DNA of 64,000 nucleotides, from assembly GCA_029204225.1 (NCBI GenBank), contig CM055097.1:34534804-34598803 (forward strand), read 5' to 3'. Source of the DNA: Diphasiastrum complanatum. Its lineage: Eukaryota > Streptophyta > Lycopodiopsida > Lycopodiales > Lycopodiaceae. This document shows, one piece after another, positions 33,700-44,129 of this stretch. Positions within the stretch are counted from its first letter, which is position 1. Every line of letters starts with the position of its first letter. Both the position numbers and the translations under genes were made by a program. Below the pieces are notes generated by a model. The model saw nothing but the letters and a program-made list of their open reading frames with translations, had not been told where the DNA came from and ran no database searches.

Positions 33700-33779
<80 letters not shown>
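33700..33779. repeat. (GA)40 microsatellite
   Basis: Uninterrupted GA dinucleotides over 80 bp, directly following the minisatellite. Confidence 0.95.
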
Positions 33780-33782
<3 letters not shown>

Positions 33783-34800
33783 AAGAGGTAAAAAAAAAAT
33801 GTTTGTGTGTGTGTGGTTCCAAAAGGGTTCCAGTCCAAGATTGGTAGATCCTCCTTATGCCATAGCTCCAAGTTTCCTTCCAGGCACCTACACACATAGA
33901 AACAAGAACAAGAGGCAAACAAAAAATGAAATGGAGATGAATAATGAGGGAGAGGGGTGAGTTACTCCTTTTATAGGAAAGGGGTAGGCTTGAAGAGGTG
34001 GATGATGTGTCCAAAACAAGTGTGAGAGGTGTTAGAGAGACTCTAAGAGAAGTAGAGTGAGATGGTGAGGTGTATAAGTGTGAGAGGGGTTTTTATCAAT
34101 TGTTAATGTATAAGGGAAGGAGTAGGAGGGCGCATTTCCTTAGGTGTCAAATGGCTTATAAGCCATGTGGCAAAGTAGGTAAGTTACATATTGATAAGTA
34201 TGGAAGGTAGGTAGCTTAACACTTAATGTTAGCCACTTTCAAGTCGTATTTTCTTGTTTTACAACATTGGGATTCCCCCAAGTATACTCATTAAATGAGA
34301 AAGGCTTTGTATATGTCCATCTTATGTTGCATAATTTTCATCAATTCCTAGGCCATTTTTTTCTAGGGGTTGCCCATCCCCAATCATAGTGGAATGTAAC
34401 ACAAGGGATGATCAGTCCTTTGGTTTCTTCTCCAATTCTTTATAAACCGGTTGGGCCTTCTTAATAGACTTTTAGAAAAAGTCTTCTTCTGGTTCCATCT
34501 TTAAGCTTTAAGAAGCTTCTTTAGTTCATTCTTCAGGCACTCCAAGTATCTGCACATACCCTTAAAGTAAAAGGTTAGGTGTCATAACATACCATTTAAA
34601 TGGTTCATCATTAGATTCTACTTGTAGAATTTGCACATCAAATAGCATTGATCTACAGTTTTCATATCTAGTATTCAGGTAATGATACCTGCACAAACAT
34701 TTCATCAGTTAGAGTACCAAGCTCTAATGTTCAAATATGTTTCATACAAAAAGAATGGAAGATAGGATAGCCTTTATTCCTTGGTCATATTGGTCTGTAC
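33780..34800. other. No gene seen
   Basis: Low-coding DNA right of the GA tract, with GAGAGGTG/GTGTGAGAG-type purine-rich stretches at 34020-34090. It could be the outer part of the Gypsy G LTR, or flanking DNA of Gypsy X. I see no protein similarity. Confidence 0.45.
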
Positions 34801-34809
34801 AGTTTACAA

Positions 34810-36080
34810 ATGGGGATCCACGAGCGCGCCTTTTCGATCAAAATTAATATGGATTTTATAACTTTTGCCTTTAGCACTTGGGACGAGGAGAAATCCAAGT
34901 TCTATATCAAATACTAGGGGGTTGTCCAAAAGGTGCGTGTCACTGAAGCCGCCCATGAATCCATAGGGATATCATCTGGCACCCAACCACCTAACCATAA
35001 ACATGCCAAAAATGTTATTTATTGACACGACTATTGAGTTATACCAGACCAATGATGGCTATCTCCTAGAGTCCATCCGAGATTCCATCATCCATGTGGT
35101 TGCGCAGCTTTTGAACAACTTCCTGATGGTTGGCAACCTCAGAAAGGAGCCCATTTTCTCCCAAATCCTGCACCGCATCGTTGAGTCAAACTACAAGTTT
35201 GACAAGAAACCTTTGGAGCCTTACAATTGGTTCAAAACGGTATATGGTGAACTAAAGAGAGCCATCCAGAGTAACACCAAACAACAATTTGCTGATGGCG
35301 CTCTTTTGTCCACCATCTCTATTTTTTTACTTAGTGAATAAGATCCATGGTTTTGATCTTGATTTAGTCCTATCTGTCTACGAAGATGTTGAACCTACTG
35401 AATCTTCTAGATAAGCATCTAGTTGCCGATGAATACGCAGCGAGGTCATAATTCCTGACTCACCTTCTACGTCACGTCACCGCACTAGGCAACCATCGTT
35501 AGCTACGCTAGCATCCCCTACTATCACTCGCTCTGCACTTTTCATTTCTCAATCCACTAATGCTTCCCTCACCTCCGCTTCCTCATAAAGTCAGTCTGTG
35601 ATAGTTGGATCAACAATTCCAATCACAGCTGGCAAAGTCGCCTCTCCCCCAAACACTCAAGCTACTTCACCAAACATGCAGGCGTTCATGGATATGTTTG
35701 ATGATTCCGATCCTTTGGGGGCAAACAAGATTTTTGTGATGCCTCAGAGTCTTGGACCCTTTGATTCCCAATCCCCTAGAAAAGGATTTGATCATTTTCA
35801 TGACGCTGCTAATGTTTTTGATCCATCTTTTCAGAGCAGTCAACAAGATCAAGCAAATCAGACACCAGATACCATCAAGGTCGTCCATGTGGTTAAATCT
35901 GAAAAACAAAACATTTCAATTGCCAAAGCTTTTCTATCTTTCCACCCTAATTCTAACATAGAAGACACACGAAGCAAAAATGTTCATGAACAATTTTGCG
36001 ACACACAACAAAAAATTGTTTGCAACACAAAATCATTCGTGCTCCACAAAAGACCGAGATGATCAACCAAGTACCATGGG
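34810..36080 (+). pseudogene. Extra coding region of Gypsy X, part 1, unidentified protein
   Basis: On + a coherent but broken frame: FITFAFSTWDEEKSKFYIKY and VTEAAHESIGISSGTQPPN in one frame, then 35003-35341 with TIELYQTNDGYLLESIRDSI, NNFLMVGNLRKEPIFSQILH and KPLEPYNWFKTVYGELKRA. A frameshift near 35330 leads to NKIHGFDLDLVLSVYEDVEP, then a Ser/Thr-rich tract and 35598-36062 (QAFMDMFDDSDPLGANKIF). I recognise no domain. Its place upstream of a PPT and LTR suggests an additional ORF of a Tat/Athila-like Gypsy element, but the host-gene alternative is not excluded. Residue use looks like a real protein rather than chance. Confidence 0.45.
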
Positions 36081-36139
36081 GTACAAATATTCGATCTGAT
36101 ATTGTGACATCATCAGAAGTACTTTAGGACATGGCTAAT

Positions 36140-36700
36140 CCGCCACTCTTGTAATCCATGATTAGTCATAGATGTTTAATCTGTCTGATCAGGGAAGTTA
36201 CACGATGCGACATGAAAAAGTTTGCGAACTACATACTTTCTGTTTGATGCATAAACAGTAAGACAAAAATATACAGAATACATGTCCGCCTGTGAGTGAG
36301 ACAATTTTTGTAATAGGATCAGCAGATCCAGAAGTCCACTAGTAAGCGAGACACTACTCGTGGGAGAATTGTTTCTCTCACGCCAATGCACTGTGTGTGG
36401 ATCTGTCACACAATGCTTGAAATCAAAAGATCAATAGATAATATTGTAGTTGTTATGCGCATATTATTCTGAATGATTGTATGATCTCGAATGCATATTT
36501 GTCTGCTATTATTCGTGTATCTCATTTACTAGTTTATTCAATTTCGCATACTGGTTTAATTTTGTTGAATGCTATATTAATCTATAGCGTAGATCAGTAC
36601 TGTCTGTCTATATTTTGGAGGACTATAGGAATGATATAGCCGACAGTGACCAATAATCATATCTGAATTCCACACAAAGTAATTTTGTTCGAGAATGTTT
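36140..36700 (+). repeat. Possible diverged LTR related to Copia C
   Basis: Phrases recur in the same order as in the Copia C LTR: CGAGA then TCTCTCACGCCAATGCACTG (Copia C has TCTCTCGCGCCAATGCGCTG), TGAATG with GTATGATCT, GAATGCAT, and GTTTATTCAAT. The match is patchy and ends are not defined. If right, it is an old insertion that splits the extra coding region of Gypsy X. Confidence 0.35.
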
Positions 36701-36777
36701 TCGCTTTGTGTTTCGTTTCGTTTTGCTTCACGATCACTTGGCTTTCAGCATAAATCAATTTCAGAGCTCATTCAAGT

Positions 36778-36920
36778 CTCGTTTCGTTTCGTCTCATCTA
36801 GTTTCATTTCATTTCATTTCATTTCATTTCATTACAGAGTCTGATTGATCTTTTTGCAAATTCTTCTCGTTTTGTTATAGAGCTTGATTGATCTTTTCGC
36901 AAATTCTTCTCGAGCAAAAA
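36778..36920. repeat. TTTCR pentanucleotide repeats and a 41-bp imperfect duplication
   Basis: GTTTC/ATTTC pentamers occur at 36780-36832, with seven ATTTC-type units in a row at its end. Next to them CTGATTGATCTTTTTGCAAA (36841) is repeated as CTTGATTGATCTTTTCGCAA (36882), each followed by TTCTTCTCG. Confidence 0.8.
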
Positions 36921-38580
36921 TTATTTGTGATCAGAACAGTTTTGCGAAAATTTCGCGAATCATTCGAGAGACTCCCATCAATTCATCACCAGAATTTTAC
37001 TGGAATTTCATTTTGCAATTTCCATCAGAATCACCGAAGCAGTTCGATGCCACGGTACCTGAAGGATATAAAGAAGAAGACCTCTTTGAGAAAGAAGAGC
37101 CACTGGCACGACCTCAACGCCAAATGGGCACTGCACCTGCAATTCATGTTCCTCCTCCTGCTACTGTCACAACTTCAAAATTGGTAGATTCTGGTGACAC
37201 TCTTGGTTTAGTCTCTAACCTCGCGCATGTGATCCAGTCTCTGTTGGATAAGAAAAAAGAAACGGAACAGTGCATAGCAGATTTAGGCTCCGGAGAATAC
37301 CTTGATCAACCAGAAGGTAATCCAGTTGAAGCGTGAGCTCAAAGTTGCCAAACAACATGAGGCAAAAGTCCGAGGCAGATATGAAAAATCCCAACGATCA
37401 GCCGAAGCTCTAGAAGGCCATGTGGTAATTCTCTAGAATACATTGATGACAGTGCAAGGTCAAGTGGATAAAGACGTCCAAGATGCCAAACAACAGGTGT
37501 TGCTGCTTCAAGGGCAATTGGATATGATTGCGCTTGAACGAGAGTGACTTCAAGGTGAATTGGATGCGACCACTCTTGAACGAGATACTTACCTCTAAAC
37601 GCAAGTACCTGATCACCCAGTCTCACCCGATGAGATCCGATACCTGTTCAGGAAGGTTGAAACCTACCGAACTTCATTGGTAGGGTTTCAAAAAAGATTT
37701 GATAAGTTAAAAGGTACGGCATCGACTAAGCTGGCTAAGGCCAAAGCAATTATCAAAGATTACCGCTGCAGTCTTGAATTCAAATCCCCAAATTTCAGTT
37801 CCAGTTATGCCACAGTTCTCGCCGCAACAACATGATCAGGGAGGATTGGATACATGCATGGATCAAAGAGGAGATGTTGGTACTCATGAAGACGTAGCAC
37901 AAGATGCCTAGGCCATGAAAGAAGTCCCATCTACTTCCAGGGCCAAGCCATTATTTCATAAGCCGATCACCATCGAGGACCAGATCCAAGCTTTTCTGTA
38001 GCAACATCCGCATGAGTCTTCGAGAGGTGGATGGGTGATAAAGTTCAAGACCTCAAAGATCGAGGCCGACAAAGAAATTTTAAACTACTAGCATTGGGAG
38101 AGCAACCAGCGTGGCAAAAGACAGTCTTCGAAAAAACTCCAGATTCCATTGTGAGCTATGTCACCAGCCCTCACCAATTACGGGTAGATTCATATTATGT
38201 GCCAATGTTGCGACGCAATAAGTGGAAGGAGTTGGGAATTCCAGTGGCACAAGCCATCATCCACACCCCCAACTGGCCAATTATCTATCAAAAGTACAAC
38301 TGGACCATCTCAGTTGACTTCCATCAGGCCCTACAATTTTATGCTGCGGAGTATAGAAATTCGCCAGGATTTAACTGTTAGGCAATCTACGCTTTTTGCA
38401 AATGATTTGACAATGTTGGCGTCGGTATCCACAAGATGGAATAATTGCCTTCCAACCTTGTCTTTTGATCTGAATATCCTGATGGCGTTCGACATCGTGC
38501 AAGATCAGCTACCACTAGCAAGACTATACTATCGAGTTGCAATGTTGGGCGACTCGTGGGAATCAAGATTCACAGCCTAG
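36884..38580 (+). pseudogene. Extra coding region of Gypsy X, part 2, with coiled coil
   Basis: 36884-37336 on + gives KISRIIRETPINSSPEFYWN and VPEGYKEEDLFEKEEPLARP. A +1 shift near 37323 leads to a long helical stretch (QLKRELKVAKQHEAKVRGRY, VQGQVDKDVQDAKQQVLLLQ), a likely coiled coil, then SPDEIRYLFRKVETYRTSLV and KGTASTKLAKAKAIIKDYR up to about 37830. Three stops inside the coiled coil sit at CAG-, CGA- and CAA-like positions. 38031-38381 follows with FEKTPDSIVSYVTSPHQLRV, LRRNKWKELGIPVAQAIIHT and VDFHQALQFYAAEYRNSPGF. The function is unknown. It ends 170-190 bp before the PPT and LTR of Gypsy X, which suggests it belongs to that element. Confidence 0.5.
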
Positions 38581-38757
38581 ACAACGTCCAAATGGCTTTT
38601 AGATACAAATAAGTGCTTTCTACTGCACAAGAAGGATTTCAATACGAAGCGCTTGGTTTTTATGGAAAATGTTTAGTACCATCTCATCAAGGTACGACGC
38701 AAGGCCAATCAGAGTCCAAAGAAATAATCTCACGAGGTATCGTGGGACTGCCACCAG

Positions 38758-38773
38758 TTTTGGTGGGGGATAA
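38758..38773 (+). other. Polypurine tract of Gypsy X
   Basis: TTTTGGTGGGGGATAA immediately before TGTTGGAGGG, the LTR start. It supports reading the LTR at 38774 as a 3' LTR of an element lying to its left. Confidence 0.7.
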
Positions 38774-39391
38774 TGTTGGAGGGTTTGCGGATATCGAGGC
38801 AAGTTAATAAAAGGACTTCTAAACCTTTTTGCAGGACTTTTATTGTCGTAGGGCCTATAGTCAAGATAGTGAATAAAGTTGGGGCTCCCACCAAAATTGG
38901 TTTAAAATTCAAATTCAAATTGGTTTCCTCCAATTTTTTAATTGAGTTCCCTCCATTTTTTGGAATTTAGGTTAGAATTGGCTACTATAAATAGGAGCAA
39001 ACTCAAGTTTGTAAAACATGTTCTCTCTTCATTTCAATACAAGCAGGTTGGCCCTCTTATGGAATGGGATGTGGAATGTCCTTGCTCTCTATCTCTTTTC
39101 CACCATATCTCATGCTTTCTTTATGTTTGCTAATTATTGGATTTGATGCTTATTGGGATTACCATTTCTTATGCTTTTTGTGAGAGAGAAAGGGAGAGAG
39201 AAAAGGGTAAGCTATCATCATTGTGGATATAGGGTTAATGGTTGTAGTGTTAATGGATCTTAGTGTTAATTGTGAATCATCTATGCATGCTGGATGGGAT
39301 CGAACCTCTGCGTGACATCTAACCTCGTCTCCTTGATGCTTGTGTGCTTGGATCTAAGGTTGAGGATAGGGTAGGAATTAGTCCCACAACA
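38774..39391 (+). repeat. LTR of Gypsy X, left copy
   Basis: 618 bp from TGTTGGAGGGTTTGCGG to CCCACAACA. It aligns with 47238-48017 with internal gaps. Shared landmarks are GGGCCTA..GTCAA..TAGTGAATAAAGTTGGG, a TATA box, TTTCAATA and AGCAGRTTGG. A GAGAGAAAGGGAGAGAG tract follows in both copies. Confidence 0.88.
38986..38995 (+). promoter_or_regulatory. TATA box of the Gypsy X LTR promoter
   Basis: TATAAATAGG in the left LTR corresponds to TATAAAAAGG (47542-47551) in the right LTR. Conservation in both copies supports a real Pol II core promoter. Confidence 0.65.
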
Positions 39392-40085
39392 ATCAAATAG
39401 GAGTTGCAGAAGCTGCTCGACGCCGATTTCATTTATGAAATCAAGCATACATAATGGGTATTGCCAATAGTCATAGTATCCCAAAGAATGGCAAAATGCG
39501 AATCTATGTAACTCTAAAAGCATTGAATGCGGTTATAAAGAAGGATCATTTTCTCTTATCTTTCATGAAAAGTGTTCTAAATTGAGTAGCAGAAGCAAAA
39601 GCTTACAATTTTTTGGATGGCTTCAGCGGCTACAATCAAGTGAAGATAGCGCCAGAAGATCAACATAAGACAACATTTGCCACTGAATGGAAAACTTATG
39701 CCTATAAGGTAATGCCATTCGGTTTTTGCAATGCTCTTAGTACCTTCCAGAGAGTCAAGTGGCATTCAAAGAATACCTACAAAAGTTTTTGGAGATTTTC
39801 TTGGATGATCTGTGCGTGCACAAGCCTAATTCAAAACACTTATCCAACCTAGAGAAAGTGTTACATCAATGTCGCAAGTATCATACATCTTTGAATCTAG
39901 AAAAGTGTCAATTTTGGGTGACACATGGCCTAATATTGGAAAATGTTCTATCAAGACATGGAATCACCAAGGATCTGTCAAAGATAAGGGTCATTGTTGA
40001 TTTGCCACCTCTAGGGATGATTCGCGAGGTCTACATTTTCATGGGCCACGCTAATTACTATCGGATCTTCATTTTAGATTTCGCG
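39392..40085 (+). pseudogene. Gypsy X reverse transcriptase fragment
   Basis: On +, starting right after the LTR: ELQKLLDADFIYEIKHT, LKALNAVIKKDHFLLSFMKS, then AYNFLDGFSGYNQVKIAPED (first catalytic Asp in LDGFSG), TTFATEWKTYAYKVMPFGF, a frame change near 39755, and YLQKFLEIFLDDLCVHKPNS (FLDD). SRHGITKDLSKIRVIVDLPP and FMGHANYYRIFILDFAEL follow. RNase H and integrase are missing; it stops near 40085. Several stops occur in the first third. Confidence 0.9.
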
Positions 40086-40416
40086 GAGTTAAATGATATA
40101 TCAATAACATCTGGAGTCTATCCAGTTCTCCATGCCGAAAAGAGGAGATATCAGGATATGAGGCAGTGGATTAAACATTTGCAAGAAGAAGAAGAGCTTG
40201 AAGCCGCTAAAGCTACAGCCAAAGTCCATTCTTCACCTATGCAGCCACTGAATAATCCACGTACAGATATGAATGCTCAGTTGCATCATCATGAAGAACC
40301 CTTCAAGATGACTGAACCGGAAGCGCCACAGACAGAACTCCTCATGAGTATTTTGTCTAGTAAGATAAATATTATGTTGGGAGAGTTCTTGAAGTTGGTG
40401 CGAAACGCAAAAGATC
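40086..40416 (+). pseudogene. Gypsy X gag C-terminal fragment, fused to RT
   Basis: Continues in frame with the RT: SGVYPVLHAEKRRYQDMRQW, EEEELEAAKATAKVHSSPMQ and LLMSILSSKINIMLGEFLKL. The last motif is equivalent to YLSSKINISLGEFLKLVPKA at about 49190-49270, which precedes the protease. Gag material thus follows RT here, the reverse of the normal order, so the frame is a rearrangement product. Confidence 0.75.
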
Positions 40417-41278
40417 ATTTTTTGCCTTTCGAAAAAAAATGACAATGTCTTTAAAATGCCTTAAAATCATTTTCAGACCTACCTTCGCGTTTTTTTTCGT
40501 TTTTTTCTTTTTCGATAAAAAGCGAAGGTGCCCTTGAAAACAAAGGTGTCCTCAAAAACGAAAAGGCGACACTGCCCTTAAAAACTTAAAAGGGTCTTTC
40601 AGCAAAAGCGAAGGCCTGCAGAGTGAAGGCACAAGCACAACAGACAGAAGGCGGATGACTCACAGAGGACAATGACAAAAAACTGGAATCAGTTTCGGTT
40701 AAGACTAATGCATTCTTTTGATTAGATCTTCTAGCTTAATCAGTCCCCTGGATTGATCACATAAAGAGATCACTGAAGGATGCAGATAAAAAAAAAATGC
40801 AGAAGACACACACAGTCACGAACAGAATATAGACAGACAATCTGAAATAGCTCTAGAGCGAGTTTACAGATTAGCAGTAGCTAGTCATACTAATCGCGAG
40901 AAGAGAACATCTCTCTCGCGCCAATGCGCTGATCTAAAAAATAGACAGCGCTCAAGAATTGTATTGTAAATTAAGTTCTAATATAGAAGCCATTTTCTCT
41001 ATGATCTGTGATACTTGAATGCATGCTATTAGTAGATAAATTTCTACTGTTGTTTTATTCAATATTATTTGATGTTTACAAGTTTGAATTTTATAACAGA
41101 TCTACAGTAGCAAATATGAGATCTAGAAGAGAATTAGACCGCAGACAGAAGCAATAACTACTCCTCTTAAATCGGCTCTATTCGGCCTTTCATTCTGCAA
41201 CAATGATTTCTAAACATGATTGCCATCACCAGGCAGTTGAATCGGATTCCTGCGGACGGACTCAGTTTACCTCCAACA
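40417..41278 (+). repeat. 5' LTR of Copia C, 5'-truncated
   Basis: Matches the 3' LTR from about 46152 to its end (TTTTTTGCCTTTCG to CTCCAACA), so its U3 start is absent. The junction with Gypsy X is abrupt, and the upstream Gypsy frame reads through into the LTR for a few codons. Confidence 0.88.
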
Positions 41279-41279
41279 A

Positions 41280-41292
41280 TGGTATCACAGCC
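41280..41292 (+). other. Primer binding site of Copia C
   Basis: TGGTATCACAGCC, one mismatch from the tRNA-iMet type TGGTATCAGAGCC, one base after the LTR end CCAACA. Confidence 0.85.
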
Positions 41293-41312
41293 GTGTATGA
41301 TTTCTTCAGGCT

Positions 41313-42360
41313 ATGGCATCCATTAACAACATTCAATCAAAGATCTGCACGATTCTTGACTCTTCAGATTCAAGCTTCCTAGCATGGAAGGTGAAGACTT
41401 CTCTCATACTGAAAGAAAAAGGTCTATGGCCTTGGGTTGATGGCACAGAAGAGCTGCCCACAACCACCAGCAAAGAGCTATGGGAATGGAGAGAAAAGAA
41501 TGGCAAGGCAGTAGCTGTGTTGTTTCCTCCATCGAAGACAACTTAACACTTGATCTAGCCACACTCTACAAAGCAAGAGAAATGTGGGATGCCTTGCTAA
41601 CCAAATTTCAAATGATATCACGAAGTCAAATTATGCTTCTTGAAGATCAGCTGACCAATTTGAGATGGGATGGTAAAGATCTCACCTCCTTCATCAGAAG
41701 AATGAAGGACCTGTTCCTCTTGCTACACAATTCTGGAATGGAGAATGCAGTCTCGTCCGAGAAGCAACTCACATACTTGATGTGAGCTCTACCAAGATCG
41801 TTTCAAATGACCCAAACACTACTTGCTAAAGATCCAACGATGACTCTTGAGAAGGCTATAATCGAGATCAGAGAAGAGGTGGAAGCCCGCGAACACCTTG
41901 ATGACAAGGATAGCTCTGATCAAGCTCTCTACAACAACAAAGAGAAGTAGAAGAATAATTTCAAGCCTAAGAGAGAGTCATAACAGAGACAAGATCGAAG
42001 GCAGCAGTTAGAGGGAGCGATAGAAAACAAGTGGAAGAGCAGAAATAAACCGAGACAATAGAACAATGGGAAGAAGACCTGCACGAAATGCACACGAGAA
42101 GGCCACACTGTTGATAAGTGCTGGCTCAATCCAAAGGTAGAGTGCATCCACTATCACAAGAAGAGTCATGCAGCCATTGACTACAACCAACATCCCAAAA
42201 ACAAAAAAGCTCAGATTAGATGGGAGAGCAACAATAGCTCATCCTACGTGGAGGAACCAGAGTCCTTCAAGTAAGAAATCTCGAAAGTCGAAGACTGATT
42301 CTAGTGACAACGATGATGATTCTGATTTTGATTCAAGTACCAATTCTTCAAGCTAGGAAT
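41313..42360 (+). pseudogene. Copia C gag, broken
   Basis: Starts MASINNIQSKICTILDSSDS (41313), then SFLAWKVKTSLILKEKGLWP. A frameshift near 41525 leads into LDLATLYKAREMWDALLTKF and RRMKDLFLLLHNSGMENAVS. Further stops precede KTCTKCTREGHTVDKCW (about 42075-42125), a zinc knuckle with all C-C-H-C ligands. A second imperfect knuckle-like stretch (VECIHYHKKSHAAIDY) follows. The acidic Ser/Asp-rich tail ends near 42350. Confidence 0.88.
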
Positions 42361-42427
42361 CTGAAAGCAGCGATTCATCGAAATCAGAAGCTGACAAAGG
42401 AGAGAGAAAGAATAAACAACGAACGAA

Positions 42428-43811
42428 ATGAAAGGACGACACGAAAGTTGTCGAAACGGCAAGAACCCGACAAATTACTTGTGTGCTGATGTCTGTGTGA
42501 CATCAACTTTAGATATACAAGAGATAATTATTGGTTTAGGTGCAACGTCACACTTCATGGCACCGAGGCACATGATCACTGGTTATCAAGAATCAGAGTC
42601 TTCCAGATACATAATCTTGGGAGATGGTTCCCGACACAAAGTTAGCAGAACCGGAGCGCTGTGGTTAAGCACCAAAGGAAGAGACAGAAGGCTCGATGAC
42701 ACTCTATACGTGCCCACTCTTTAGAAGGACCTACTATCTATTGCTAAAATGGTATATGCAGGACTGAGAGTCACCTTTGAAGACGATACATGCGAAGTGG
42801 GTGAAGCTACAACCACTCAGCTTGTCATGACAAGGAAGCGAAAGGGGAATTTGTATCACCTCAAGATCCGAGTACCTTCTGAGAAAGCTCACCAGATCAA
42901 CGAATCGATGGATATTACATGGCACAAGAGGTTGTATCACATGAATACAGTCGCTCTATACAATGCTAGTCAAAACGAAGCTTTCATTGGCGTTGACATC
43001 AAAGATGCAGCATGCTTGAAGTCCTGTGATGCCTGTAACAAAGGCAAGATGTCACGTATACCATTCACTAAGGAATCTTTTAGAACGAAAGAACTCCTGG
43101 AGCTGGTACACTAACATCTGTAGACCATTTGATGTGGTCTCCCTAGGAGGTTCAAAATACTACATCACTTTCATCGATGATTTCAGCAAGTTTGCAGCCG
43201 TGTATTTTATCCACAACAAATCAGAGGCCTTGGACAAATTCACAGAGTTCGTGAATTGGGTCGAGAAATGGATTGATAAGATGGCGAAACAATTGAGAAT
43301 AGACATAGGAGAAAAATACATCTCCAAATGCTTTGCTAAGTTTTTCACCAGTAGAGGCATACTTAACTTGAACACCACAGCCTACACACCACAGCACAAT
43401 GGTGTGGCGGAGAGGAGAAATTGGACTCTCATGGAAGCTACGAGATCCATGATGGCCTATTCAAAGGCATCAAAATTCTTATGGACTGAAGCTACAGCCA
43501 ACTATTTGCAGAACAGGACAGGTAGATCCAGCGTTGCACATAGCACGCCACACGAGCTTTGGTGGGGCAACAAACCAAGTCTGAGACATGTGCGCATTTT
43601 TGGATGCATTGCATACGCCCACATTCCAGATCAGAAAAGAAAGAAACTGGATGAAAATATGGAGCAAGGATTCCTTGTAGGATATGATGTTCATTCATCA
43701 TACTACATGATCTACATGCCTGACAACAGAAAATCAAGATTATCAGAGACGTCAGATTTGATGAGTCAAAGATATTGGCTGACGAAGATCCAGTTGGCTA
43801 CGAAATCTTGA
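42428..43811 (+). pseudogene. Copia C protease and integrase, broken
   Basis: Protease region: TLDIQEIIIGLGATSHFMAP. The usual D-S-G-A is G-L-G-A, so the catalytic Asp is lost. Then DITWHKRLYHMNTVALYNAS and SCDACNKGKMSRIPFTKES (zinc-binding region; the HxxH spacing is altered to YH). After a frameshift near 43110, integrase: YITFIDDFSKFAAVYFIHNK, LRIDIGEKYISK and TAYTPQHNGVAERRNWTLME. All three acidic residues remain, but the conserved RSDNGGEY is RIDIGEKY. It ends RKKLDENMEQGFLVGYDVHS. Confidence 0.9.
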
Positions 43812-44129
43812 CCAAAGGCTACTATGACCTGCCGACATCTATGGAGGGAGCAGACCCTGAGTACTTGGAGCAAGATGCTCAAATTCTAGATAGATAGAAT
43901 GACTATTCAGACAACGAGCAGCTAGGCGCAGATCCTGTACCTAAGACACCTGCTATTCATCAAAATTCAACAGTCAGCAAAGGCAAGAAGCTTGACAAAG
44001 GCAAAGCCATCGAACTGACTGCGAACTCTCTAAAAAGATCCACTAGTGAAAGAAGAACACCTGTCAGATTTGTACCTGACAGCTCAGCCTCTATATTAGT
44101 CTGTGGATTTGGAGGAGAACCTCAAACAT

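Noticed and set aside
34810-38580. A multi-exon host gene
   Set aside because: Considered, but the region lies directly before a polypurine tract and Gypsy LTR, and frame breaks do not coincide with good GT-AG introns; an element-encoded ORF fits better. Not fully excluded.
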